Below, one piece after another: positions 53,102-62,178 of a DNA stretch of 64,000 nucleotides. The position numbers were made by a program, and so were the translations under genes. Within the stretch, counting starts at the first letter, position 1; the number at the start of each line of letters is the position of its first letter. Where the stretch lies: NCBI RefSeq assembly GCF_005233875.1, contig NZ_SZPZ01000004.1:1-64000 (forward strand), read 5' to 3'. This stretch comes from Kribbella jiaozuonensis. GTDB taxonomy: Bacteria; Actinomycetota; Actinomycetes; Propionibacteriales; Kribbellaceae. Under the pieces are notes generated by a model, which had not been told where the DNA came from, did not search any database, and saw only the letters and a list, made by a program, of their open reading frames with translations.

Positions 53102-53870
53102 ACAGGCCGTAGAACCGCGTCATCCGCTCGAACGCGTCCCGCTCGTCCCCGAACGACACCGCGACTGTCTCGGCCCCGGCTTCGACAAGCTCATGGGCCA
53201 TTGCAACGACTGGTGACGGATCGCCGCCGGACCAGTCGAGCCGGGTGCCGACCTTCACCGTCCGCTCGCCGAAGGACCGCAGCCGCGCGACCGCCGCGCT
53301 GAACCCGGCGCCGTCCAGCCCGAGCCCCTGCCATTCATCGCCGAACCGGGCCGCCCGCCGCAGCGCCGGCGTTGTCGTACCGCCGACCATGATCGGCAAC
53401 GGCGCGCGCAGCCTCGGCTCGAACACGCCACCGCGATCGCGCCCCTCGAACAGGTCGCGAATGATCTCGAGGGACGAGTCCGTACGCCGTCCACGCTCCT
53501 CGAACGGGACGCCGACCGCGGCAAACTCCTCGCGAGCCCAACCCGCACCGAGCCCGAGTACGACGCGTTCGCCCGACAACCGATGCAGTGTCGCGGCCTG
53601 CTTGGCGACAACGAACGCGCTCCGCATCGGCAGCACCAGCACAGACGTACCGAACCGGATCCGGGTCGTGCGCGCCGCGAGGTACCCGATCGTCACGAGC
53701 GGCTCGTACACACCGCCGTACGTCGAGCCGAACTCGCGCGGCGGAAGCAGATGATCGGGCAACCACGCCGTACCGTAGCCGAGCTCTTCGGCGGCCACGG
53801 CCAGCTCGACGAGTCGCTCGGGCGGCATCGCTGCCGACTCGTCCGGGAGGACCACCTGCAGTTCAACCAT
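53088..53870 (-). CDS. LLM class F420-dependent oxidoreductase
   Basis: 260 residues of the luciferase-like fold: LGYGTAWLPDHLL near residue 30, RIRFGTSVLVLPMRS near 68, and GAGWAREEFAAVGVPFEERGRR near 108. Such actinobacterial enzymes use F420H2 or FMNH2; the substrate is unknown. The ATG at 53870 is chosen because a TAAGGT box stands 7 nt upstream, and the longer frame overlaps the divergent stress-protein gene. Confidence 0.88.
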   Translation of the reverse strand: MVELQVVLPDESAAMPPERLVELAVAAEELGYGTAWLPDHLLPPREFGSTYGGVYEPLVTIGYLAARTTRIRFGTSVLVLPMRSAFVVAKQAATLHRLSGERVVLGLGAGWAREEFAAVGVPFEERGRRTDSSLEIIRDLFEGRDRGGVFEPRLRAPLPIMVGGTTTPALRRAARFGDEWQGLGLDGAGFSAAVARLRSFGERTVKVGTRLDWSGGDPSPVVAMAHELVEAGAETVAVSFGDERDAFERMTRFYGLFTAG

Positions 53871-53877
53871 GCGCTTG

Positions 53878-53883
53878 ACCTTA
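53878..53883 (-). promoter_or_regulatory. -10 box for the LLM gene (leaderless type)
   Basis: TAAGGT on the minus strand with 7 nt to the ATG at 53870. Confidence 0.4.
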
Positions 53884-53928
53884 ACCGCCTGACCTTCGGC
53901 GACGGCGATTGATGGGAGAGTGGGTGCC

Positions 53929-54333
53929 GTGAAGATTCTCGTCGGATACGTACCATCGCCCGAAGGTGAGGCGGCGCTGACCGCCGCGGCGACCGAGGCC
54001 GAGCTGCGCGGCGCGTCGGTCCTGCTCCTGAACACCAGCCGCGGCGACTCCTATATCGACGCGCGCTACGCCAACGCCGACGAGTTGGCCGCCGCCGAGG
54101 CGAAGCTGCGTGCGCACGGTGTCGAGGTGACGATCCAGCAGGCCGTCACCGAAGGCGACGTGGCCGGCGCGCTGCTGAAAGCGGCCGCCGCTGAGGACGT
54201 CGGGCTGATCGTGCTCGGTCTGCGGCGCCGCTCCCCCGTCGGCAAGCTGATCCTCGGCAGCACCGCTCAGCGGGTGCTGCTCGAGTCGCCGGTTCCGGTT
54301 CTCGCGGTCAAGGTGCCTTCGCCGCACGACTGA
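53929..54333 (+). CDS. Universal stress protein (UspA family)
   Basis: 134 residues, a single Usp domain beginning KILVGYVPSPEGEAAL. The ATP-binding signature is at the end (GLRRRSPVGKLILGSTAQRVL), so it belongs to the nucleotide-binding type. The GTG at 53929 is preferred over the one at 53920 because GGGAG then has room and the protein begins at the first strand. Divergent from the LLM gene. Confidence 0.9.
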   Translation: MKILVGYVPSPEGEAALTAAATEAELRGASVLLLNTSRGDSYIDARYANADELAAAEAKLRAHGVEVTIQQAVTEGDVAGALLKAAAAEDVGLIVLGLRRRSPVGKLILGSTAQRVLLESPVPVLAVKVPSPHD

Positions 54334-54411
54334 CCGCAAGGTTCCGGTCCCCGCTCCGACCCACGGGTGAACGGGCGCCTTCGGGGTGCCCTGGAGCGGA
54401 AGGAACCGTGG

Positions 54412-55278
54412 ATGTCATATCCGGAGGTTGGCGTCGGGCTGCCGGTGGTCGGGCTGCGCGGGCCGGACGCGGTGGTCGAGATCGCGACGGCCGCTGACGA
54501 GCTCGGATTCGCGGCGGTGTCGGTCTTCGAGCGGCTGCTGGTGCCGGCGGCGCCGGATTGGGTGAACCACGCCGGGTTGCCGCGGCAGTCGGCGTACGAC
54601 GCGTTGGAGACGCTGACGTACGTCGCGGCGCGGACGGAGCGGGTGCGGTTGCACACCGCCGTACTCGTGCCGTTGTTCCAGCAGCCGGTGGTGCTGGCGC
54701 GGCGGGTGGCGACGATCGATCAGCTCTCCGGCGGGCGGATGGATCTGGGGATCGCACTTGGCTGGTTGTCTGAGGAGTTCGTCGCTGCGGGCGTGCCGGA
54801 GCGTGGGCGGGTTGCGGCGTTCGAGGAGTCGGTCGCCGTACTGCGGGCTTGCTGGGGGCCTGATCCGGTGTCGTTCAGCGGTGCGCACTACACCGTGCCG
54901 ATGGCGACGCTCGGGCCCAAGCCGGTGGTGCCGTTGACGCTGTACGGCGGTGGTGTGGCGCGGCCGGCGATCGAGCGGGCTGCTCGGATCGCGGACGGGC
55001 TCACGCTGGCGCATCGTGATTGGGAGTCCACGTGCGCGGCGATCAGGTGGTACCACGAGGCGGGTGGTTCCGGGCCGATCATCCTCCGCGCCGGGCCGAT
55101 GAAACCGCATCCGATGCTGCAGGGTCCGGTCGGGTTCACCCCCGACACGATCCTCGACGACCTGCGGCGGGCTGCGGATGAAGGCATCACCCGGGTCGAC
55201 TGGGATCTCAACCTGATCAACACCCCGATCCCCGACCAGGTAGCAGCCCTGAAGACCCTCGCAACCCACCTCCCGTAA
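54412..55278 (+). CDS. LLM class F420-dependent oxidoreductase
   Basis: 288 residues of the luciferase-like monooxygenase fold: VGVGLPVVGLRGPDAVVEIA at the start, TERVRLHTAVLVPLFQQPVV near 85, and QLSGGRMDLGIALGWLSEEF near 105. Related to, but not a close copy of, the enzyme at 53088-53870. The ATG at 54412 follows GGAAGGAA. The substrate is unknown. Confidence 0.88.
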   Translation: MSYPEVGVGLPVVGLRGPDAVVEIATAADELGFAAVSVFERLLVPAAPDWVNHAGLPRQSAYDALETLTYVAARTERVRLHTAVLVPLFQQPVVLARRVATIDQLSGGRMDLGIALGWLSEEFVAAGVPERGRVAAFEESVAVLRACWGPDPVSFSGAHYTVPMATLGPKPVVPLTLYGGGVARPAIERAARIADGLTLAHRDWESTCAAIRWYHEAGGSGPIILRAGPMKPHPMLQGPVGFTPDTILDDLRRAADEGITRVDWDLNLINTPIPDQVAALKTLATHLP

Positions 55279-55321
55279 TCCGGATGAGGCGCTGGGCCCG
55301 GCCGCCTAAACTGGACTGGTT

Positions 55322-58300
55322 ATGCCTGATGCCCGGACCGAGTCCCCGAGTCCATCCCCAGCCCCCTCCGACCCCCAGCCCAACCGCCGCCGCCGACGCG
55401 GCGCCCAGGGCCGGAGAGGCCCCATCCCCGGCGCGACTCCTGGGTCGCCGTCCGGCACCGCCCCGTCCGGCGCAGACGCCTCCGCCCGCCGCCGCAGCGG
55501 CGGCGGGTCCAGCGCCTCCTCCACCGAAGACGGGGTGAGTTTGGCGGAGGTTGTTGCGCGGCTGGATGACCTCACGGCTTACGACCGCGAGCATCTTGGG
55601 AAGCGGTTGGAGCGGGTTCGGACCACGAAGGAAGCCCGTAAGCGGGAGCAGGCGCTGCAGGGTGTGATCGGCGCCATCGAGCAGGCTGAGCGCAGGGTCG
55701 AGGTGCGGCGAAATGCCGTGCCGGAGATTACCTACCCGGAAGAGTTGCCGGTCAGTCAGCTGAAGGATGAGATTGCGGCGGCGATCCGGGACAACCAGGT
55801 CGTGGTGGTCGCGGGTGAGACCGGGTCGGGGAAGACGACCCAGATCCCGAAGATCTGTCTCGAGCTGGGTCGCGGCATCCACGGCATGATCGGTCACACC
55901 CAGCCCCGCCGGCTCGCCGCGCGCACAGTCGCCGAGCGGATTGCCGAGGAGCTCGGAACCGAGCTCGGCGAGACGATCGGTTTTGCCGTGCGGTTCACCG
56001 ACAAGGTCAGCGAGCACTCGCTGGTCAAGCTGATGACCGACGGGATCCTGCTCAACGAACTCCAGCGCGACCGCGACCTCACCCGCTACGACACCCTCAT
56101 CATCGACGAGGCGCACGAGCGCAGCCTCAACATCGACTTCATCCTCGGCTACCTCAAGCGGCTCCTCCCCCGCCGTCCCGACCTCAAGGTCATCATCACG
56201 TCGGCGACCATCGACCCGGAGCGGTTCGCCGCGCATTTCGCCGACGCGCAGGGCAACCCGGCGCCGATCGTCGAGGTGTCCGGCCGGACCTACCCGGTCG
56301 AGGTGCGGTACCGCCCGGTCAACGACCCCGAGGACCCGAGCACGATCGACCGCGACCAGACCCAGGCGATCCTCGACGCCGTCGACGAGCTCGAGTACGA
56401 GGCGGACGGCGACATCCTGGTGTTCCTCAGCGGCGAGCGGGAGATCCGCGACACCGCCGACGCGCTCAACGACAAGTTCCGCGGCGAACGGCGTACGACG
56501 GAGATCCTGCCGCTCTACGCCAGGCTCTCGAACGCCGAGCAGCATCGCGTCTTCCAGTCCCACTCGAACCGCCGGATCGTGCTCGCGACCAACGTCGCCG
56601 AAACCTCGCTGACCGTCCCCGGCATCAAGTACGTCATCGACCCCGGTACGGCGCGCATCTCGCGCTACAGCCACCGCACCAAGGTCCAGCACCTGCCGAT
56701 CGAACCGGTCTCGCAGGCCAGCGCCAACCAGCGCAAGGGCCGCAGCGGCCGCACCAGTGACGGCATCGCCATCCGCCTGTACTCCGAAGAGGACTTCACC
56801 AACCGCCCGGAGTTCACCGACCCCGAGATCCTCCGCACCAACCTCGCGTCCGTCATCCTGCAGATGACCGCGATCGGCCTCGGCGACATCGCCGCGTTCC
56901 CGTTCATCGACGAGCCGGACAAGCGCAGCATCGCCGACGGCCTGCAGCTCCTCACCGAGCTCGGCGCGATCGACACCCCGAAGGGCGGCCGGCTCACCCC
57001 GATCGGCCGCCAGCTCGCGCAGATCCCGCTCGACCCGCGGCTGGCCCGGATGATCGTCGAGGCCGACAAACACGCCTGCGTCCGCGAGGTGATGGTCATC
57101 GCGGCCGCGCTCTCGATCCAGGACCCGCGCGAGCGTCCAACCGACGCCGAGGCGCAGGCCACCCAGTCCCACGCCAGGTTCCGCGACCCGAACAGCGACT
57201 TCCTCGGGTACCTGAATCTCTGGGGCTACCTGAAGAAGCAGCAGAAGGAGCTGTCCGGCAACCAGTTCCGCCGGATGTGCCGCAGCGAGTACCTGAACTA
57301 TCTCCGCGTCCGCGAGTGGCAGGACATCTACGCGCAGCTCCGCCAGGTCGCGTCCCAGATCGGCGTCAAGCTCAACAGCGGTGAGCCGGCCGACCCGCAG
57401 AGCGTGCACATCTCGCTGATGTCCGGCCTGCTCAGCCACCTCGGCATGAAGGACCCGGCCAACCAGCACCAGTACCTCGGTGCCCGCGGCACCAAGTTCG
57501 CGATCTTCCCCGGCTCCGGCCTGTTCAAGAAGCCACCGCAGTTCGTGATGGCCGCCGAGCTCGTCGAGACCTCGCGCCTCTGGGCCCGGGTGAACGCGAA
57601 GATCGAGCCCGAGTGGGCCGAGGATCTCGCTCCGCACCTGATCAAGCGGTCGTACTCCGAGCCGCACTGGGAACGCAAAGCCGGCGCCGTGATGGCGTAC
57701 GAGAAGGTCACGCTGTACGGCGTACCGATCGTCGCGCGCCGGAAGGTGAACTACGGCAAGGTCGACCCGGAGGTGTCGCGCGAGCTGTTCATCCGGCACG
57801 CGCTGGTCGAGGGCGACTGGGACACGCACCACAAGTTCTTCCACGAGAACCGCAAGCTGATCGAGGAAGTCGAGGAGCTCGAGGAGCGGACCCGGCGGCG
57901 CGACCTGCTGGTCGACGACGAGACGCTGTTCGCGTTCTACGACGAGCGGATCGGCCCGGAGGTTGTCACCGGACGGCACTTCGACACCTGGTGGAAGACC
58001 GCCCGGCAACGCGACCACGACCTGCTGGACTTCGAGCGGTCGCTCGTCGTCCGCGAGGGCGCCGAGGTCCGGGAGGAGGAGTTCCCGCTGCACTGGATGC
58101 AGAACGGGATGACCTTCGACCTGACCTACGCGTTCGAGCCGGGTACGGACGCCGACGGTGTGACAGTCCACATCCCGCTGCTCGTGCTGAACCAAGTCAC
58201 GGCAGACGGGTTCGAGTGGAGCGTGCCCGGCTTCCGCGAGGAGCTGGTCACCACCCTGATCAAGTCCTTGCCGAAGGCGATCCGGCGCAACATCGTGCCG

Positions 58301-59446
58301 GCACCGGACCACGCCCGGCAGATCCTTCCCGAGCTCGACCCGGCGTCCGGACCGCTGACCGATGCGATGGCTCGCGCGCTGCGGGAGCTGCGCGGTGTCG
58401 TGATCGAGCCGAGCGACTGGGACTGGAGCCGCGTGCCGGAGCACCTGCGGATGACCTTCCGGGTCGAGGACGACAAGCGCAAGACTGTTGCTGAGAGCAA
58501 GGACCTTGCCAAGCTGAAGGAGAAGCTGAAGCCGAAGACGACGGCTGCGATCTCGCAGGTCGCGTCGAAGGCGGTCAGCGGACTGGAGAAGTCCGGCCTG
58601 ACGGACTGGACCTTCGGCGACCTGCCGCGCAGCTTCTCCGAACGCCGCAACGGCCTGACGGTCGCCGGCTACCCCGCGCTCGTCGATGAGGGCAAGACTG
58701 TCGCGATTCGCCTGCAGGAGACCGAGCGCGATCAGGCCGCCGCAATGTGGGCCGGCACCCGTCGACTCCTGCTGCTGACGATGCCGTCGGTGATCGACGT
58801 CGTACAGCGCCACCTGAGCAATCAGCAGAAGATGACGCTGATGGCGGGTCCGCATCGCAACGTCGGCGAGTTGCTCGACGATGCGATCGGCGCGGCGGTC
58901 GATCAGCTGATGACGGCCGCGGGCGGTCCGGCGTGGAACCTCACGGCGTTCGCGATCCTGCGTGACGCCGTACGGTCGGACCTCGCGGACACCGTGCTGA
59001 CGATCCTGCAGCAGGTCGAGCAGGTGCTCGGGCATGCGCGGACCGTGGACAAGCAGATCTCCCGGGCGTCGAGCCCCGCGCTGATCGTGGCGTTGTCCGA
59101 CGTTCGTGGTCAGCTCGAACGGCTGGTCCATCCGGGCTTCATCACCGAGACCGGCGCCAAGCGGCTCCCGGACCTGGTGCGGTACCTGCGCGGGATGGAG
59201 CAGCGCCTGGACAAGCTCAGCGCCAACGCTGCGCGCGACCGCTCCGGGATGGCCATCGTCCAGACGCTCACCGACGAGTACGAGAAGCGCCTGCGCGCGG
59301 TGCCGACCGGCAAGTACCCGAGCCCGGAGCTGCTCGAGGTGCGATGGATGCTCGAGGAGCTGCGGATCAGCCTGTTCGCGCAGACGCTCGGTACGCCGTA
59401 CCCGATCTCGGAGAAGCGGATCCGGAAGGCGCTGGCGGATAGCTAG
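55322..59446 (+). CDS. hrpA: ATP-dependent RNA helicase HrpA
   Basis: 1374 residues, a DEAH-box RNA helicase of HrpA type at full family length. An Arg/Pro/Ser-rich disordered tail of about 70 residues comes first. Core motifs are GETGSGKTTQ (near 165), IIDEAHERSLN (near 260), ITSATIDPERF and QRKGRSGRTSDG. The winged-helix, ratchet and OB domains follow, and then the long HrpA-specific C-terminal region. It acts on RNA or ribosome-associated RNA. A TAAACT box lies 9 nt before the ATG. Confidence 0.95.
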   Translation: MPDARTESPSPSPAPSDPQPNRRRRRGAQGRRGPIPGATPGSPSGTAPSGADASARRRSGGGSSASSTEDGVSLAEVVARLDDLTAYDREHLGKRLERVRTTKEARKREQALQGVIGAIEQAERRVEVRRNAVPEITYPEELPVSQLKDEIAAAIRDNQVVVVAGETGSGKTTQIPKICLELGRGIHGMIGHTQPRRLAARTVAERIAEELGTELGETIGFAVRFTDKVSEHSLVKLMTDGILLNELQRDRDLTRYDTLIIDEAHERSLNIDFILGYLKRLLPRRPDLKVIITSATIDPERFAAHFADAQGNPAPIVEVSGRTYPVEVRYRPVNDPEDPSTIDRDQTQAILDAVDELEYEADGDILVFLSGEREIRDTADALNDKFRGERRTTEILPLYARLSNAEQHRVFQSHSNRRIVLATNVAETSLTVPGIKYVIDPGTARISRYSHRTKVQHLPIEPVSQASANQRKGRSGRTSDGIAIRLYSEEDFTNRPEFTDPEILRTNLASVILQMTAIGLGDIAAFPFIDEPDKRSIADGLQLLTELGAIDTPKGGRLTPIGRQLAQIPLDPRLARMIVEADKHACVREVMVIAAALSIQDPRERPTDAEAQATQSHARFRDPNSDFLGYLNLWGYLKKQQKELSGNQFRRMCRSEYLNYLRVREWQDIYAQLRQVASQIGVKLNSGEPADPQSVHISLMSGLLSHLGMKDPANQHQYLGARGTKFAIFPGSGLFKKPPQFVMAAELVETSRLWARVNAKIEPEWAEDLAPHLIKRSYSEPHWERKAGAVMAYEKVTLYGVPIVARRKVNYGKVDPEVSRELFIRHALVEGDWDTHHKFFHENRKLIEEVEELEERTRRRDLLVDDETLFAFYDERIGPEVVTGRHFDTWWKTARQRDHDLLDFERSLVVREGAEVREEEFPLHWMQNGMTFDLTYAFEPGTDADGVTVHIPLLVLNQVTADGFEWSVPGFREELVTTLIKSLPKAIRRNIVPAPDHARQILPELDPASGPLTDAMARALRELRGVVIEPSDWDWSRVPEHLRMTFRVEDDKRKTVAESKDLAKLKEKLKPKTTAAISQVASKAVSGLEKSGLTDWTFGDLPRSFSERRNGLTVAGYPALVDEGKTVAIRLQETERDQAAAMWAGTRRLLLLTMPSVIDVVQRHLSNQQKMTLMAGPHRNVGELLDDAIGAAVDQLMTAAGGPAWNLTAFAILRDAVRSDLADTVLTILQQVEQVLGHARTVDKQISRASSPALIVALSDVRGQLERLVHPGFITETGAKRLPDLVRYLRGMEQRLDKLSANAARDRSGMAIVQTLTDEYEKRLRAVPTGKYPSPELLEVRWMLEELRISLFAQTLGTPYPISEKRIRKALADS

Positions 59447-60384
59447 GAGTCCAGCAACCTGCGGGCGTGGCGGTGGACGGCCGCGCGGAGTTCGGGTGGG
59501 TCGAGGATCTCGAACGGCCAGTAGAGGCGGATGACCCCGGAGACGAGGGGTCCTAGCTCGTTGGCCGCGAAGCGGACCTCGCAGGTGTTCGCGTCGATGG
59601 GATCGACCACGCCCTGGCTCGGCGGAATCATCCGGGCGACCGTGGCGGCATCGGCGTGGACGCGGACCCGGCCGACGATGTCCCACGGCGCGACTCCGGT
59701 GCCTTCGGCAACTAGTGCGACCGGGTCCGGCGGGTCCTCGAACCGGTAGCGGGAGCCGGTCAGGACAGGCTCGGTGATGCGGTCGACGCGGAAGGTACGC
59801 CAGGCCTGGCGATCGCGGTCGCGCGCGACGAGGTACCAGCGGCGCCCGGTGTGCACGATCTGCAGCGGCTCGACACTGCGCTCGGACTCGCTGCCGTCGT
59901 GAGTGCGGTAGCGGAACCGGATCCCTTCGATATGACGGCAGCCCGCAGCCAGGGTGACCAGCACCTCGCCGTCGACCTGTGGCAGCTCGCCCTGTGGCAG
60001 TTGGGTGGTGTGCGCGCCGATGGCCGCGACCCGCTCCTGGAGCCGCGCGGGCAGGACCTGATGGAGTTTGGCCAGTGCCGAGATCGCGGCCTCCTCGACG
60101 CCCGACACGGTGGTGGTCGTCGCGACGCGCAGGCCGACCGCGATCGCGACGGCCTCCTCGTCCTCCAGCAGCAGCGGCGGAAGCCGGCCGCCCGGACCGA
60201 GTCGGTACCCGCCGCCGATCCCGGCCTCGGCCTCGACCGGGTACCCGAGGGACCTCAGCCGGGTGACATCCCGCCGTACGGTCCGGGGCGTGACGGCGAG
60301 CCTGTCCGCCAGCTCGGCGCCGTCCCATTGCGGGCGCGACTGGAGCAGGGACAGCAGGCGGAGTAGCCGGGCTGCGGTATCCAT
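59443..60384 (-). CDS. WYL-domain transcriptional regulator (YafY-like)
   Basis: 313 residues: N-terminal DeoR-type helix-turn-helix (DGAELADRLAVTPRTVRRDV), WYL domain with RRWYLVARDRDRQAWRTFRV near residue 185 and a WCX-like C-terminal region. WYL regulators sense small ligands or nucleic acid. The ATG at 60384 is used; a TTG three bases earlier is possible. It is divergent from the DinB gene with a 12-bp inverted repeat between, and overlaps hrpA by 4 bp. Confidence 0.92.
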   Translation of the reverse strand: MDTAARLLRLLSLLQSRPQWDGAELADRLAVTPRTVRRDVTRLRSLGYPVEAEAGIGGGYRLGPGGRLPPLLLEDEEAVAIAVGLRVATTTTVSGVEEAAISALAKLHQVLPARLQERVAAIGAHTTQLPQGELPQVDGEVLVTLAAGCRHIEGIRFRYRTHDGSESERSVEPLQIVHTGRRWYLVARDRDRQAWRTFRVDRITEPVLTGSRYRFEDPPDPVALVAEGTGVAPWDIVGRVRVHADAATVARMIPPSQGVVDPIDANTCEVRFAANELGPLVSGVIRLYWPFEILDPPELRAAVHRHARRLLDS

Positions 60385-60401
60385 CAATTTCTATTCTTAC
60401 C

Positions 60402-60432
60402 CGACCTGCGGACCGATCCTGTCCGCAGGTCG
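60402..60432. promoter_or_regulatory. 12-bp inverted repeat operator between WYL regulator and DinB gene
   Basis: CGACCTGCGGAC (60402-60413) and GTCCGCAGGTCG (60421-60432) are perfect inverted copies 7 bp apart. The right arm lies between the expected -35 and -10 positions of the DinB gene, so a bound regulator, most likely the WYL protein, would control it. Confidence 0.75.
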
Positions 60433-60435
60433 TCC

Positions 60436-60441
60436 TACGGT
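60436..60441 (+). promoter_or_regulatory. -10 box for the DinB-ankyrin gene (leaderless type)
   Basis: TACGGT with 6 nt to the ATG at 60448. Confidence 0.5.
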
Positions 60442-60447
60442 GGCCAC

Positions 60448-61293
60448 ATGACGACGCTTTCGCAAGATCTCCTCGACCTGTCCGACTTCGCTTGGCAGCG
60501 GCTGCGGGACCGGGTGGAGGGCCTGACCGACGACGAATACCTCTGGGAGCCGTTCGAGGGCTGCTGGTCGATCCGGAAGACCGAGACCGGGTACGTCGCC
60601 GACGGGAGCCCGTTCGCTCCGGAGCCGGCGCCGTTCACCACGCTGGCGTGGCGGATCACCCACATCGTCGACATCCTCCAGGAGGATCGCACCGCCACCT
60701 GGTTCGGTCACCAGCCTCTTGCCGAGGACGGCCAGCCGCCTGTACCGGCATCCGCGGCTGACGCTCTGGCCGCCCTGGATCACGCGTACGCCGTCTGGCG
60801 TGGACGCCTCGCCGCACTCAGCCCCGAGGACCTCGCCCGGCCGATGGGCGAGGTCGCGGGACCGTACGCCGAGCACGCGGGCAGCTCGTTCGCCCTGCAC
60901 ATCCTCGATGAGCTCATCCACCACGGCGCCGAGGTCGGCACGGTCCGCGACTTCTACCGCGGAGTACGTGCCGAGGACCCGTTCGCGGACGCCCTCGCCG
61001 GCGAGGTCACACCGGCCGAGCGCCCGGCGCTGCTCGCCGAGGCAGCGGCGGCGCGGCGGTGGGAGGTCGTGCCTCAGTTGGCCGGCCTGGGCTTCGGCAT
61101 CAGCGAGCGAACCAAGAGCGGGGCCACCGCCGCGCATGTGGCGGCCGGGACCGGCGAGCTGGATTCGCTGCGATTCCTCGTCGAGCACGGCGCGGATCTG
61201 ACGTTGACCGATCCGCGGTTCGGCGCCGACGTACTCGGCTGGGCGAACTGGGGTCAGCAGGCGGACGTCGTCGCGTACCTGGAATCGCTCTAG
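60448..61293 (+). CDS. DinB-like domain fused to ankyrin repeats
   Basis: 281 residues. Residues 1-175 are a DinB/mycothiol-dependent-type four-helix domain; candidate metal His residues are in AWRITHIVDIL near 72 and LHILDELIHHGAEVG near 155. Residues 190-281 are ankyrin-like: GATAAHVAAGTGELDSLRFL followed by VEHGADLTLTDPRFG. Many DinB proteins are thiol-dependent metalloenzymes. The ankyrin part may bind a partner. The gene shares an operator region with the WYL regulator and is probably its target. Confidence 0.85.
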   Translation: MTTLSQDLLDLSDFAWQRLRDRVEGLTDDEYLWEPFEGCWSIRKTETGYVADGSPFAPEPAPFTTLAWRITHIVDILQEDRTATWFGHQPLAEDGQPPVPASAADALAALDHAYAVWRGRLAALSPEDLARPMGEVAGPYAEHAGSSFALHILDELIHHGAEVGTVRDFYRGVRAEDPFADALAGEVTPAERPALLAEAAAARRWEVVPQLAGLGFGISERTKSGATAAHVAAGTGELDSLRFLVEHGADLTLTDPRFGADVLGWANWGQQADVVAYLESL

Positions 61294-62108
61294 GGCACGA
61301 ACGCGCGCTGCGAGCGGCGGCGGAAGTCGCGGGGCGGGAGGTCGTGCGCCGCGGTGAACGTGCGGGTGAAGTACGACTGGCTGGTGAAGCCGCAGCGGGT
61401 GGCGATCGCGGCGATCGAGGTGTTGGTTGCCGCCAGCAAGGATGCGGCGTGTTCGAGGCGGAGGTCGGTGACGAAGGCGGTCGGCGTCACGCCGTACGAA
61501 GTGCGCATCGAGCGGGACAGGTGGGCGGGGCTGACGCCGGCGAGTTCGAGCAGCCGGGGTACACCGCCGCGGAGGTTCTGCTCGGCGCGCATCGCAGTAC
61601 ATGCTCGCGCCAGCCAGTCCGGCACGCCGGGGGCTGCGGTGTCGACCGGTGCGAGGAGTTCCATCAGGTCGATCCAGAAGCGGACCAGGTCGTAGGAGCT
61701 CGGGTTGTCCTGGAAGCGGGTCAAAGCCTGTTCGAAGACGGCGATCGCGGCCGGTTGGTGGAACGTGATCGGGCCGCGGGACGACCACGTCACGGTCCGG
61801 GTCAGGTCGAGGAAGCCTTGCCAGATCGAGCTCGGGAAGGCGACGTTGACGAACTCGAGTCCGTCGGGCGTCGAGCCGCGGACCGCGTGCCGGTCGCTCG
61901 GCCGGACCAGGACCACGTCACCCGGGCGGAGCTGCTCGACGCCGGTGGTCAGCAGGTGTTCGCCGCTGCCCGACACGACGCCCATGAACTCGTGGAAGTC
62001 CGCGTGGGTGTGCAGTTCGGTGTCGCGGGAGCGGGCCGGGATCCGCACCCGCGCCGCGTGGTACGGCCGCCCGAACGCGTGCGCCTCGAACCGCAGTACC
62101 TGACTCAC
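61290..62108 (-). CDS. AraC family regulator with cupin sensor domain
   Basis: 272 residues: an N-terminal cupin (ELHTHADFHEFMGVVSGSG, GDVVLVRPSDRHAV) and two C-terminal AraC helix-turn-helices (VSPAHLSRSMRTSYGVTP, IAAIATRCGFTSQSYFTRTF). It probably senses a small ligand through the cupin. The GTG at 62108 is chosen because a TACTGT box stands exactly 6 nt upstream. Divergent from the PhyH dioxygenase gene 70 bp away, a pairing that suggests it regulates that gene. Confidence 0.92.
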   Translation of the reverse strand: MSQVLRFEAHAFGRPYHAARVRIPARSRDTELHTHADFHEFMGVVSGSGEHLLTTGVEQLRPGDVVLVRPSDRHAVRGSTPDGLEFVNVAFPSSIWQGFLDLTRTVTWSSRGPITFHQPAAIAVFEQALTRFQDNPSSYDLVRFWIDLMELLAPVDTAAPGVPDWLARACTAMRAEQNLRGGVPRLLELAGVSPAHLSRSMRTSYGVTPTAFVTDLRLEHAASLLAATNTSIAAIATRCGFTSQSYFTRTFTAAHDLPPRDFRRRSQRAFVP

Positions 62109-62114
62109 GTCAAC

Positions 62115-62120
62115 ACAGTA
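62115..62120 (-). promoter_or_regulatory. -10 box for the AraC gene (leaderless type)
   Basis: TACTGT on the minus strand with 6 nt to the GTG at 62108. Confidence 0.5.
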
Positions 62121-62178
62121 CAAATTCTCGTCAGACCATTGCTAGTACGCCGGTTCGCCCGGACCGCACGCTGGAGAC

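Noticed and set aside
55217..60328. A 1703-codon open frame on the minus strand.
   Set aside because: It is antisense to hrpA and is open only because of the GC-rich codon pattern. It is Arg/Val/Asp-rich without domains.
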